From: Chlorokybus atmophyticus
Taxonomy: Eukaryota; Streptophyta; Chlorokybophyceae; Chlorokybales; Chlorokybaceae
Assembly: GCA_009103225.1 (NCBI GenBank)
Contig: RHPI01000249.1
Span: 137,150 to 181,164, forward strand
Length of the DNA stretch: 44,015 bases
Direction: 5' to 3'
The translations under genes were made by a program, and so were the position numbers. Of the stretch, positions 8,948 to 19,265 are shown piece by piece. The notes beneath the pieces are model-generated. The model was not told where the DNA came from and searched no databases. It saw only the letters and a list, made by a program, of their open reading frames with translations. The first letter of the stretch is position 1; each line of letters starts with the position of its first letter.

Positions 8948-11470
8948 GTTGATGCCAGCGGAAATGTTGTTTGTTCCTTACAGTTGTGTTGCTGTCGCTC
9001 TCTACAACTTGGCGCCATGCGCTAGATGCGCTTCAGCTGGAAGTTGCGCAGTATGCCTGTGCACTATCAAGGCATGCATGAGTGTGTGCATGTAGCAATG
9101 CGTGCGTTGCATGTGTCTCTTGTACTGCATGGACAAAACACAGCACGTGTGCATGCCACCATGTCAGCATGTAACGAAAGTACTTGTGCATGCGATGGAC
9201 ACCCAGCTCCAGACATACAACCACAAAGCAACCAATCCGCTCGCATGTCCGTCAATGCACTCTCTTGCTACAAATATGAAGAGCTGTGCTGCCTGAGACT
9301 GCACAGAGTGTCAACACACATGAGCGGGATTACAGGATTCAGCTGTTGAGTTGGTCAGGAGTTCTGGCTTGCTCAAAGGACTGCAACGACAGTGGCAGTT
9401 TTGGCTACTACTCACCTTTTAATGCCTGCTTGTGTAGCGCTTCATGCATGGTTCGAGCGTCGCTTCAATAATGCTGCACCAACCAGCATCACAGTCACTA
9501 CTAGCATCGTGCTAGGCCTGCTCGCTTGTGTGCGTGGAAGGGCTCGTGTGATAGGGCTTACACGCGCATGTGCGTATGTAGCTGTGTTTGAGCATGCTGC
9601 CTTTCGGCGCGGTAGTACTAACCTACTTTCAAGCTGCGGTGACCCCCTACCACACGGCATGCACACTGTTGTCCACATCTCTCACACCAACACAAGCCCA
9701 TTGTTGCAAGGTTGTCATCGTGGTAGCAGCATGGCGGGCAACACACCATGCAGCAAACACATACAGACAAGCAAGCAGGCGGCAGTTGTTACAAGCCGAA
9801 AACGTTGCATGCATAGACTAGCATGCATTGTTTGAAACAAAAGATCACAAGCAACAACTGCTGCCTGCTTGCTTGTGCCTAGGCAGCTATGCCGGCGACC
9901 TCAAACACAGCGCACCTTCATTCCGCTCGCCATCGCCGCTGCTCCCCCCTTCTGCAACCAGCGCAACACTGACCCAAAGCAATTGCGAGAGCACGAGCAC
10001 GAGGAGGAGCACGGGGAGGAGCTGGAAACGGTAGCGGCAACAGGTCTGCTGTCAGACCTGTCACTCAAGTGGAAGAGGGGGGGGCTGGCCTAGGCCGCAA
10101 GCACGAGAATACAGTACGAGAATACAGTACTTGATACATGATATACACATTTGCACATCATCGACCGTAATTCCAGTATGTGTAGTCCGATAAGTTGTTG
10201 GCAATAACGCCAACAGATGCTGCAGCCTCTTTTGCCGCGTAATACACTGCTGGCATTGTACCAACCTGCTGGCATTGTATGTATTTGCATTTGTATCATG
10301 CTTTGTGACCTCCACGAGCGCACATCCGGCACATTCTAATGCCGGCGGGCCACCATCATTATGGTGGTAGCTGCAGCGCATGCACGCCCCACTTTGCGCG
10401 TGCACAATACACAGCATGTAGCTCTTAAAGACATTGCTTGCGAATAGTCTACTATATAATGGTGTTTTAGAATAGTAGCATTGGACACCACACACATCAA
10501 TCGTCGGTTGGCATCCGTGTAATTTATTCATGCATACTACGTACTGAAGACGCTATACGATTCATTGTAAGGCTGATCGCCCAGGGCCAGACCTTTCTCT
10601 AACAACTTAGCTAGCTCATGCAACCAAGCACTAGCATACATGTGCATACAGTATCTGTCATACAACAGTCTATGCAAAACAGCACTACTCGGTTTTTAAG
10701 CAGGAAATGTCCCAGGTCCTTCTCGTCGTAGCAGGCTCCCAAAGACACACCCGTGAAGAAGGCTCCTCAAGTCTTCCTTCGCACACAGCTCCCAATACGG
10801 CTCACAGCCTACCCAACATAGAGCAGGGGGAAGGCCCCTTGCACAGCTACCGCCAAGCACCCCTCACACAGCAGTAAGCATAAGGAGTCCCACAATTGTG
10901 ATTGTCTGGACACTACCAGCAATCTTCTTATATCCTCCTGCCCTCCCACTTAGCCACATGTTGGCAGCAGAGGTGCTCCTTATTAGCCAGCTGGCTAAGT
11001 GCCTTCTTTACCACGCGTGCTGACCTTAGTCATATGCTCCGCCACCTAAGGCTTTACAGCTAACAGTTAAAACACATCACTTGACAGCTGAGTGCCTGCT
11101 TGTCTTAGCCGAGCACCCTTACGCGGATGATACCAACGCGGGGTTGTCCTCACATGAGGCAACAGAGCATGTCACATCATGTCACAAGCATGACAAGCAA
11201 ACATTCAATAAGCATAGTACATGCATGACCAACTGTAGCATACCACATGGGCAATGTTGACAGCGACCACATGGTTATGTACACCAGTCATCTGGACATA
11301 TACCTTGACTACTGCCCTTTACCCTGTCAACATACATGCATGCATAGCAAACATGGCAACTCAAGCAAAAAGGGGCCAATGTAGAGCAAGCAAACACACC
11401 GCACAATGCATACAATTTCTGTGGGGGAAGGTATAGTTGTAGCAGACTCTACTATAGTTAGGACACAACA
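8948..11470. other. Gene-poor stretch
   Basis: No domain is recognisable. The + frame ending at 10091-10093 has a charged, coding-like tail (PKQLREHEHEEEHGEELE, then DLSLKWKRGG) behind a CCTAG acceptor at about 9890 and could be an isolated last exon. A Cys-containing - frame at 10061-10531 has no support. A perfect 16-bp palindrome TTAGCCAGCTGGCTAA lies at 10983-10998. TGCATGCA-like words are common. Confidence 0.4.
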
Positions 11471-11510
11471 TCAACTACGACCCTCAAGCAGCAACGGACA
11501 AGTGTGAGGG

Positions 11511-11642
11511 ATGGGCGAGAAGGAGATAGCAGTGAGCACCACCGAGCACGGCGAGCTGCGGGCCGGCCCCCGCAACGCCGCAGGCGAGATCGTGCTGAAT
11601 CCACTAATCACCGTGGCGGCGGTGGTGGCGACATCTATGAGG
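11511..11642 (+). CDS. Exon-like GC-rich frame, uncertain
   Basis: An ATG at 11511 opens a frame reading MGEKEIAVSTTEHGELRAG and later GEIVLNPLITVAAVVATSMR in a stretch clearly richer in GC than its surroundings. It could be the first exon of a small + strand gene, or a coding relic. No convincing donor or second exon was found. The opposite strand is also open here, so the strand is not certain. Confidence 0.2.
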
Positions 11643-11724
11643 GTGTCCTTGCACTCCTTCGCAGCAGGAAGGACATGTCTACATGTCAAAATATCTGTGC
11701 AAAGTGCAAACTGTCATGTAGCGT

Positions 11725-11865
11725 CCATGATGCAGCTTTGGCAGTATCAACAAATAGCAGACCAATTTCCCCTCCCCCTCCTCTCCTCTGCTCCACCACC
11801 ACCCTCCTCTTCTGCCTCCGTCTCTCCCACTGCTGCTCTATCAGCACTTGCAGTGCTAAGTGCTA
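11725..11865 (-). repeat. Possible second diverged pseudo-LTR fragment
   Basis: The order GGCAG, then CAACAAATAGCAGACC, then a CCCCTCCCCCTCCTCTCC block, then TGCTGCTC and TTGCAGTG resembles the central part of the pseudo-LTR (GGCAGCAGCACAAAGCAGAC, pyrimidine block, TGCTGCTG, TTGCAGTG). Low-complexity content weakens the case. Confidence 0.25.
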
Positions 11866-12180
11866 TGCGCACAGCCCGGCCTTGTATTAATTGCTGCACT
11901 CTTCAACTTTATGCCAATGTAACCACTTATGTATTACCTAATTTGAAAACCAGCCAGCGCCAAAGCGTAATTCTGCACTAAACTGCAACCAGCAATGTAC
12001 AACTTCTTTATTACTACTGCTTTTCTAGTTCCCTCAATGCATGCTCACGTTTGAGCCACGCTCAGTGGTACGCCGCTGCAAGAGAACTTAACAACTATCA
12101 CCAACTAGCTAGATTGCATTCCTAGACAATGATAGAGATGTCATGCACTACTATGTCAGGCAGAGGTCAGTGCACCAGCG

Positions 12181-12254
12181 CTAATGATCGAATCTCTACG
12201 CACCTTGCTTGTATTCACATGTAGCAACCACTAATGATCCCATCTCTACGCACC
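12181..12254. repeat. 24-bp direct repeat in the VIT gene 3' flank
   Basis: CTAATGATC followed by ATCTCTACGCACC occurs at 12181-12204 and again at 12231-12254 with two mismatches, a 50-bp period. It starts about 19 bp past the VIT stop codon on the transcript side, so it is probably in the 3' UTR. Confidence 0.7.
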
Positions 12255-12272
12255 GCGAATAAGGCTCACATA

Positions 12273-14240
12273 TTAGCCTGGGTCTTCCCCGAGAAGCCAG
12301 CCGGCTCCGAAGGTGACAAGCATGGCCAACACGCCCCCAATGACCGTGCGCAAGGCCGCGCCGAGAAGCCTCGCACCGCCCAAGTATGCCCCAACTCCGC
12401 CGGATAGTGCCAGTGTCGCGGTCACGATACCTCCCGTTATGTACAGCCTCAGCCACTGCATACCAAAGTTGAGAGCCTATACAGATAAAATTCTGCTTGT
12501 GCGCGCGTGCATATGTGTGTGGTGTCTGGGACATGGTACTCACCTCTGGCGATGCCAGTATGGCAAGGAGCGGGATCATTGCGCCCAGCGAGAATGAGAT
12601 GAACGAGACCACAGCAGCTTGAAGCGGGCGAGCCTGAACGACAAGCAAACACAAAGAGCAACAAGTTCAATGGCCACATCACTGCCTTGATGGGTGAAGT
12701 TGCTGCATACTACTCTGCTGCATGTCATGGCCTTGCGGTTGACTTACCTGAGAGACCTCAGTGATGCCCAACTCGTCGCGCATGTGCGCCGCCACAGCAT
12801 CCCTCTTGGACAACTCCACTGCAACCTGGACAATGACGACAACAACAACATCAGCACTACGGGTGGAGCCATTGATATGATTCATTGACTCATTCACTTG
12901 AATATTGCAACATAGACATGGGTAAACACCACATACCTGACGAGCGAGGTCGTAGGGCAGTCCTCGTGCAGCATAGATGCGTGTAAGCTCCTCCAACTCA
13001 TACCTTCATGAACACGCGCGAAGAGTGTGAAACGACAATACAAAGTGTTGTTTATATAATGAGCGAGAGAAGGGCGAGTGAAAACACTCACTGAGGGTCT
13101 TTTCTGTGCTCCTCCTGCTCTTTCTTCAGATCCGCGAGCTCGGAGTCCGACTGGCTCGAGACAGACACGTACTCGCCGCATGCCATGCTCATTGCACCCG
13201 CTATCCATCCCGACACACCCGCAGTCAAGATCTGTGACCAACAATATAACGCGAAACTCACATCAACAACTACAATTGCATCGCTTGATGTGACTTGAGA
13301 GTGTTTTACCCACAAGCTTTTCATGGACAAAGCATACGACTGGTAGAAATTGTCTGCTGCTTGCTATGAGAGTGGGTTTCCAGTGCAGTCATAGAATACA
13401 CGCATACATGCGCGCATGCATGCGCACGCATAAGTCAGACACGCGTCCGCACACACCCGCACAGACACATGCAGTCACACCCGCAATACACACACGCGTG
13501 CGCATTAGCACACGCACAGGCGCACACACCCACATATGCACGCGCACTGCAATGTGACTGGTGGAGACTCTCTGCTGCTTACAATGCCATGCTTGGAGTC
13601 CGTGCTTCAGTTGCAATTGCATGACACATGCACGCACGCACACATGCGCATGCACAGACAAAGACGCACGCATACACGAGCGTGCGCGCACACATGTGCA
13701 CACGCACACGCACGCATGCATGCAGAAACACACGCACACAACATGAACATGCAGCCACACACGCACACAACATGAACACGCGCACGTGCAGCCATACGCG
13801 CGCGCCTGCACACACACACACGCATGCACGCATGCCTACCTGAGAGCGCCCAGCGCGGGCAGCAATGACGCCAAGTATGAGACTGGCAGTGGAAACGATG
13901 CCGTCGTTGGCACCCAGCACCATCGCTCTCAGCCACCCTGAGCGCTGAGACAAGTGCGTCTCCCCATACTCCTGCAAATGGGAACTGTTACCACACACCA
14001 ACGCCCACAGCAACATTGACGACGAGAAGAAGGCGAAGAAGTAGGAGGAGTAGGAGGGTAGGAGGTGTGGCACAGCAATGCCTTGAGCCCTGCCCTGCCT
14101 ACCTTGATGTGGCGGATCTCGTATGAGTCGTTGCGGTCCAGCGTGCGCTTGTCAGCGCCGGCGGCGGCGTCATTGCCAGCGGAGCCTTCCTCAATGCTGT
14201 CTAGCAGAGGCTCCCTGGCTCCATCCCCAGCACCTGGCAT
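12273..14240 (-). CDS. VIT/CCC1-family vacuolar iron/manganese transporter
   Basis: Seven exons on the - strand: 14240-14103, 13971-13840, 13231-13092, 13003-12937, 12825-12748, 12633-12544, 12476-12273, giving 282 aa, a usual family length. TM1 carries the family signature GWLRAMVLGANDGIVSTAS. TM2 is AGVSGWIAGAMSMACGEYVS. The Glu-rich cytosolic segment follows (DLKKEQEEHRKDPQYELEEL, then ELSKRDAVAAHM), which in plant VIT1 binds metal between TM2 and TM3. TM3 is SFISFSLGAMIPLLAILA; TM4 and TM5 are glycine-rich and end in GAGWLLGEDPG. The family moves Fe2+/Mn2+ into vacuoles by proton exchange. The first 46 residues hold a dileucine-like EPLLD motif of the kind used for vacuolar sorting (inference). 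Confidence 0.88.
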
Positions 14241-15338
14241 CGTCACCCGCTGCCACCGCCACCACCGCCGCCGCCGCCGCGCCCGCGACTCTTCGCGTTG
14301 ACGCCTGCCACTGGATCCTACGTGGCCATGCAGATGGATCTCTGAGGAAGATTCATTTATGCTCTCTTCCCGGGACTCCCGAACAAGCAAGAAAAGCAAA
14401 AACCAATGAATACATGAACGGAATGACAAAGCAAACACTTGGAGTTACGACGCGTGACCGTGAACCTTTGTGACGTAACTGTAGTGACGTCACTGGGGAG
14501 ATTTAGGGTTTGCTTGCTCTGTGCTTGTCGTGGTTGTCGTCGTCGTCGTCGTTGGGCGTGGCGGCTGTGGCAGCGGCGGGACCTGGTTGCGAAGCAGGTG
14601 GGATCTGTATTGGAGAGAAGAGGTATTTCTGTTGTCCAACTGTCGCCAGCTCGTTTCGTCGCTTGGGGTGGCAGCACTGTGGTAAACATCAACGCCCAGG
14701 TGCGGTGAAGCAGTGTGCGTGCGTGGTTGCTGTCGCCTTGCTTGTTTGATTGCAGTAGTGTGCGTATGTCATATTGTACTTATGACTGCATTGTATGCGC
14801 TTGTTTGTTGATGCCTTGCAGTTGATGCTCAATTCGGCTATTTGTTTACGTGTAATTGAAATAGTACAGTTCGCTTGCATGCTGTGGGCTCCTAGAGGCG
14901 ACTCCTGTCTCAGCTGAATCGTTGTTCTTGATTTGCTTACAGCACTTTGTCAATTCTTGGCCATCACATGGACTGCACATCTATAGCTTTGGGAGGCTGC
15001 AGACAGCTGCGCACTTGATTGGCCCCTTTGGCAACTGTCGCCAAGTAAGTTGAGGTTTTTTTGCACATCACACAGCATGATGTGCATGCGGAGCGTATGC
15101 ATTAGCTTGTTAGTCACAAGCAACGGTTTGCTTGTGACTAACAAGCAAACCGCGTTTTCCCTTCGACACACCCATTCTGTGCATAAACAGCACCAGGTAG
15201 TTTAAATGCAGATAATCATGCGTATTCTTAGCGCATGTGTGGCATCCACTCTCCTTTCTCACGATGCATGGTATAATTGTGTTTACATTTATATTGTATT
15301 TACAAATTGAGCACCATTGACTACACATCTGCTGCAGG
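14241..15338. promoter_or_regulatory. Divergent VIT / PRP28 promoter region
   Basis: The stretch separates two divergent starts. It has TGACGTAA at 14471-14478 and a perfect TGACGTCA at 14485-14492. A GC-rich segment at about 14500-14700 ends in a good donor (CCCAG/GTGCGG at about 14700), and CTGCAG precedes the PRP28 ATG at 15337. That fits a non-coding first exon plus 5'-UTR intron for PRP28. The rest is AT-rich with no gene. Confidence 0.4.
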
Positions 15339-18300
15339 ATGCCTTCGCTTTCTCCTGATCGTCGCGGGCGATCCACTGAGAGGGAGAGAGACCGAGACCG
15401 CGAGAGGGGAAGGGATCGGGAAGACAAAGACAGCAAGGCTGGGCGCAGGGATGAAAGAGAGAAAGACAGAGACAGAGACCGTCGGGACCGGGACCGAGAC
15501 CAGGATAAGGACCGCGATAGGGATAGGGAAAGGGAAAGGGAAAGGGAAAGGGAAAGGGAAAGGGAAAGGGAGCGTGGCAGGGATGATAGAGACAGAGGCA
15601 GGGACCGGGACAGAGACCGCGAGCGCAGCCGGGATCGGGACAGGGCAGTGAGCCGAGACAGAGCAGTGAGCCGGGATCGAGACCGGGAGCGGGAGCGGGA
15701 GCGGGATGTTGATAGGGATCGTGTGCGTGAGAGAGAGCGGGATGAGAGGGATAGAGATCGGGACAGGGAGAGAGAGCGGGATAGGGATAGGGAAAGGGAT
15801 AGGGGGAGAGATAGGGGGCGTGATGAGAGTCGCGATGGGAAGGACAGGGCAGATGGCGACAGAGCAGAGAATGGGAGCGCACGCAAGCGCAAGGAGAGGG
15901 ACGGCTCTGAGGACGGTGAAGTGGTTGTGGAGGACAAGACGGCGGATGCGGCTGCAGAGAACGGCAATAATAAGAAACCCAAACTGGACCCATTGTCATT
16001 GGAAGAAATCCTGCGCCGAAAGGTGATGCAACACATGTGGATACATGGCCTGGACAGTTGCTTTGTGCAAGCGTTGAACAAACACAGCTTGCATGCAAAG
16101 TCAGCTGTGCTGTTGTGTCTTGCAGAAGGAAGAGGCGGAGAAGCAGGCCAAGCCGGTGTTCTTGAATAAGGCTCAGAGAGAGGCGCTGGCTTTGGAGCGG
16201 CGCACGGCAGCCGTTGCAGAACAGCAGAAGTTGCGCGAACAGCAGGAGCGCGACCGTGACCACATGCGGTCTCGTGATCGCACTGAAAGAGACCGGGAAC
16301 GCGAGCGCAGGTACGTGGCATTGACAGTTGCTGCCTCCGTTGGTGTGACACATTGCAGCAGGAACTGATGTGAGTTGTCTTGCAGGGAAGCGGAAGAGAG
16401 GGAGAAGCTGCGCGATGCCGAGCGGGAAGAAAGGCACAAAGAAGTGGAGCGCAACAAAGAGTTGCAAGCGCTTAGGGACCAATATCTTGGTGTGAAGAAG
16501 CAGAAGAAGCGCGTCATCAAACCGAGTGAGAAGTTTAGATTCAGCTTCGATTGGGAAAACACCGACGACACGTCGCGTGACAACAATCCGCTTTACCAAG
16601 TAAATGCCTGCAACTGTTGCAGTCAACTCTCTGTTTCTCGTACTTGATGTGTTTTTGTGTCAACTCCTGTGCCTTGCAGAACCCTCATGAGGCGCACCTG
16701 CTGTTTGGAAGGGGTTTTATCGCCGGCATGGACAGGAGGGAACAGAAGAAGCAGGCTGCTATATTTGAGAAGACTCTCAGAGAGAAGATGCGCACCGCAC
16801 ATGGCGAGACCACAACATCTGAGCACAGGCTCCTCGATCAACAACTCGCAGACGCAGCTGACAGGTACACATTTTTGGTCATAAGCTCAGAGGGTATCAC
16901 TCGTCATCGTGTGGCAAGCTTGTCTGTTAACATTAAAATCTAATGCAGGTATGACTCCTTTGATATGCGCATCGATCGTCACTGGACGGAGAAGAAGTTG
17001 GAGGAGATGACTGAGCGAGACTGGCGCATCTTCCGTGAGGACTTCAATATGGCTTTCAAGGGCGGGAGGCTGCCCAACCCGATGCGCAACTGGGACGAGG
17101 CAGGCCTGTCCAAGCAGGTCATGCGCGCCGTGGAGAAGGTCGGGTACAAGAACCCGACGCCCATCCAGATGGCGGCCATCCCGCTCGGCCTCCAGCAAAG
17201 AGACGTCATCGGCATCGCTGAGACGGGCTCGGGCAAGACAGCCGCCTTTGTACTGCCCATGCTTGAGTACATCCTCAAGCTCCCGCCCATGAATGAAGAA
17301 ATCGAGGCCGAAGGGCCATATGCCGTCATCATGGCGCCCACGCGCGAGCTCGCGCAGCAGATTGAGGAAGAGACTGTCAAGTTTGCGCAGTTTCTGGACC
17401 TGCGAGTCACGTCAATTGTTGGAGGACAGTCCATTGAAGAGCAGGGATTTAAGTTGAGAAAAGGCTGTGAGATTGTTATTGCCACGCCGGGACGACTCCT
17501 GGATTGTCTGGAGCGGCGGTATGCGGTGCTCAACCAATGCAACTATGTCGTGCTTGATGAAGGTATGGCCATGGCGTATTGCTTTGCTTTTTCAATTGTT
17601 CTTGTCGTTGGCGTCGTTGTTGTTGTTTTGCAAGTATGCGTGTGCGCGTGTCATTGCGTTCTGGTGTGTGTGCATGTGCACATGCGTGTGTGGCTCGTGC
17701 TTGCGTCGTACTTATGTTAAGTTGTCAATTGCAGCTGATCGCATGATTGACATGGGTTTCGAGCCTCAAGTTGTTGGCGTCCTTGAAGCCATGCCGTCCA
17801 GCAATCTCAAGCCGGAGAATGAGGAGGTGGAGCTTGAGGCTAACAAGGTGTACCGCACGACGTACATGTTCAGTGCAACCATGCCGCCTCAAGTTGAGCG
17901 CCTCGCTCGCAAGTACCTCCGCAGGTCAGATAAGTGGTTATCACAGACGTTGTGTCAGAAGTGACATGCAAGCTGCTCTTCATCAGAAGCAATGTTGCAT
18001 CTCAACGTTCAGGCTGGACATCATAGCCTTGCGTGTTGCATGGTTGTGCACACTAACACATGTAATGTCTAGGCCCGCGGTGGTGACGATTGGCACGGCA
18101 GGACGCGCGGCGGAGAACGTGACGCAGAATGTGGTGATGGTGAAGGAGACGGAGAAGCGTGACAGGCTGATATCCTTCCTCGAGCAGATTGGTGACCAGC
18201 AGTGTATCGTGTTTGTGAATGTCAAAAAGCAGTGCGACAGTGTGTTCAAGTCGTTGGACAAGTTGGGCTACAAGGCCACGGTGCTGCACGGAGGTAAGAC

Positions 18301-18667
18301 CCAGGAGCAGAGAGAGGTGAGTCTCGAAGGTTTCCGAGGCAGGAAGTACAGCGTGCTCGTGGCTACGGATGTGGCTGGCCGTGGTATCGATATCCCCGAC
18401 GTGGCCCATGTGGTCAACTACGACATGCCCAACACAATCGAGGCGTACACGCATCGCATTGGGCGCACAGGACGCGCCGGCAAGAAGGGCACGGCCACGA
18501 CGTATCTCACAGTCGGCGATTCAGACGTGTTCTATGATCTCAAGCAGCTTCTTACTTCTTCGGACAATGCTGTGCCACCCGAGCTCGCGCGACATGAGGC
18601 TGCCAAGTTCAAGCCGGGAAGCGTACCCGACAGACCAAAGCGCAAGGACGACAAGATCTTCCTGTGA
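15339..18667 (+). CDS. PRP28: PRP28/DDX23-type U5 snRNP DEAD-box RNA helicase
   Basis: Seven exons: 15339-16022, 16126-16310, 16386-16599, 16680-16864, 16949-17562, 17735-17924, 18073-18667, giving 888 aa (human DDX23 is about 820). The first ~200 residues are an RD/RE/RS-like domain. The middle has [29 protein letters not shown] and GRGFIAGMD, all typical of PRP28. The helicase core shows the Q motif (GYKNPTPIQ), AETGSGKT (about 513-520), [19 protein letters not shown] (626-629), SAT (about 674), [15 protein letters not shown] and [10 protein letters not shown] (about 818-827). PRP28 exchanges U1 for U6 at the 5' splice site during spliceosome activation. An intron cuts the DEAD box between the first and second bases of its Ala codon. 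Confidence 0.95.
15520..15572 (+). repeat. (AGGGAA)n hexamer repeat inside the PRP28 coding sequence
   Basis: A run of AGGGAA units encodes alternating Arg-Glu in the N-terminal domain of the helicase. Unlike the neighbouring RD/RE codons, the DNA itself is almost perfectly periodic, so the tract is likely to vary in length between strains. Confidence 0.85.
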
Positions 18668-19265
18668 AAGAAGCTGTGTATGTGCGCTGGTTGCTCGTTG
18701 TTAAAATAGAACTTGTAGTATGGTACTATCAGATAATCATACACGCACAGGTAATGTACAATTTACGTCAATGGTTGCATGCTGGCATAGCCTTGTTCCT
18801 TGTGCATTTTTAAATGATTTCACAGATTATGTGTGTTGAGGCCGTACGATTATACTTTTGCACAGCATTGCATATATATACACACACGCATAGCTGCGCT
18901 TGCCAACTGCATCAGCAAAACTCACCTTGCATGTGTTGCTGCGTGCTGACTGAACTACACATTATGCATGCGCATGCATGTCCTGCATTTGATGTACACT
19001 GTACACTGTCTTGCATGCAAGCATCCGAGTACAAGGCTGGTGTACAAAAAACGGCGGTATGTGTGTTCAACTGGGTGGGTAGAAGAATTATTATTGCAGG
19101 TGCTTTGCGATGCCATTGCACCCTATCACAATGCATTATACATGTCCGCATGTCACGTGTGCAGTGTACATTAAGAGTAATGTATTGTGAAATCTGAACA
19201 GCACAAGTCGGGACTGGAAGCAAGCCAGGCCAGACCAGGCTAGGCCAGGCCAGGCCGAGTGGCGG
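18668..19265. other. Spacer between PRP28 and the RUS gene
   Basis: Holds the PRP28 3' flank and the RUS upstream region. A short tandem GGCCA/AGGCC pentamer array lies at about 19222-19257, directly before the RUS ATG. No other gene is seen. Confidence 0.5.
19222..19257 (+). repeat. AGGCC pentamer tandem repeat
   Basis: About seven imperfect copies of CAGGC/AGGCC units end just before the RUS start codon and may be in its 5' UTR. Confidence 0.6.

Noticed and set aside
10061-10531. 156-codon - strand frame with Cys pairs
   Set aside because: No splice context, no recognisable motif, and composition like the flanking non-coding DNA.
15110-16626. Long - strand Ser-Leu/Pro-rich frames over the PRP28 first exon
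   Set aside because: They are antisense shadows of the RD/RE repeat domain; the + strand frame continues into the helicase core.
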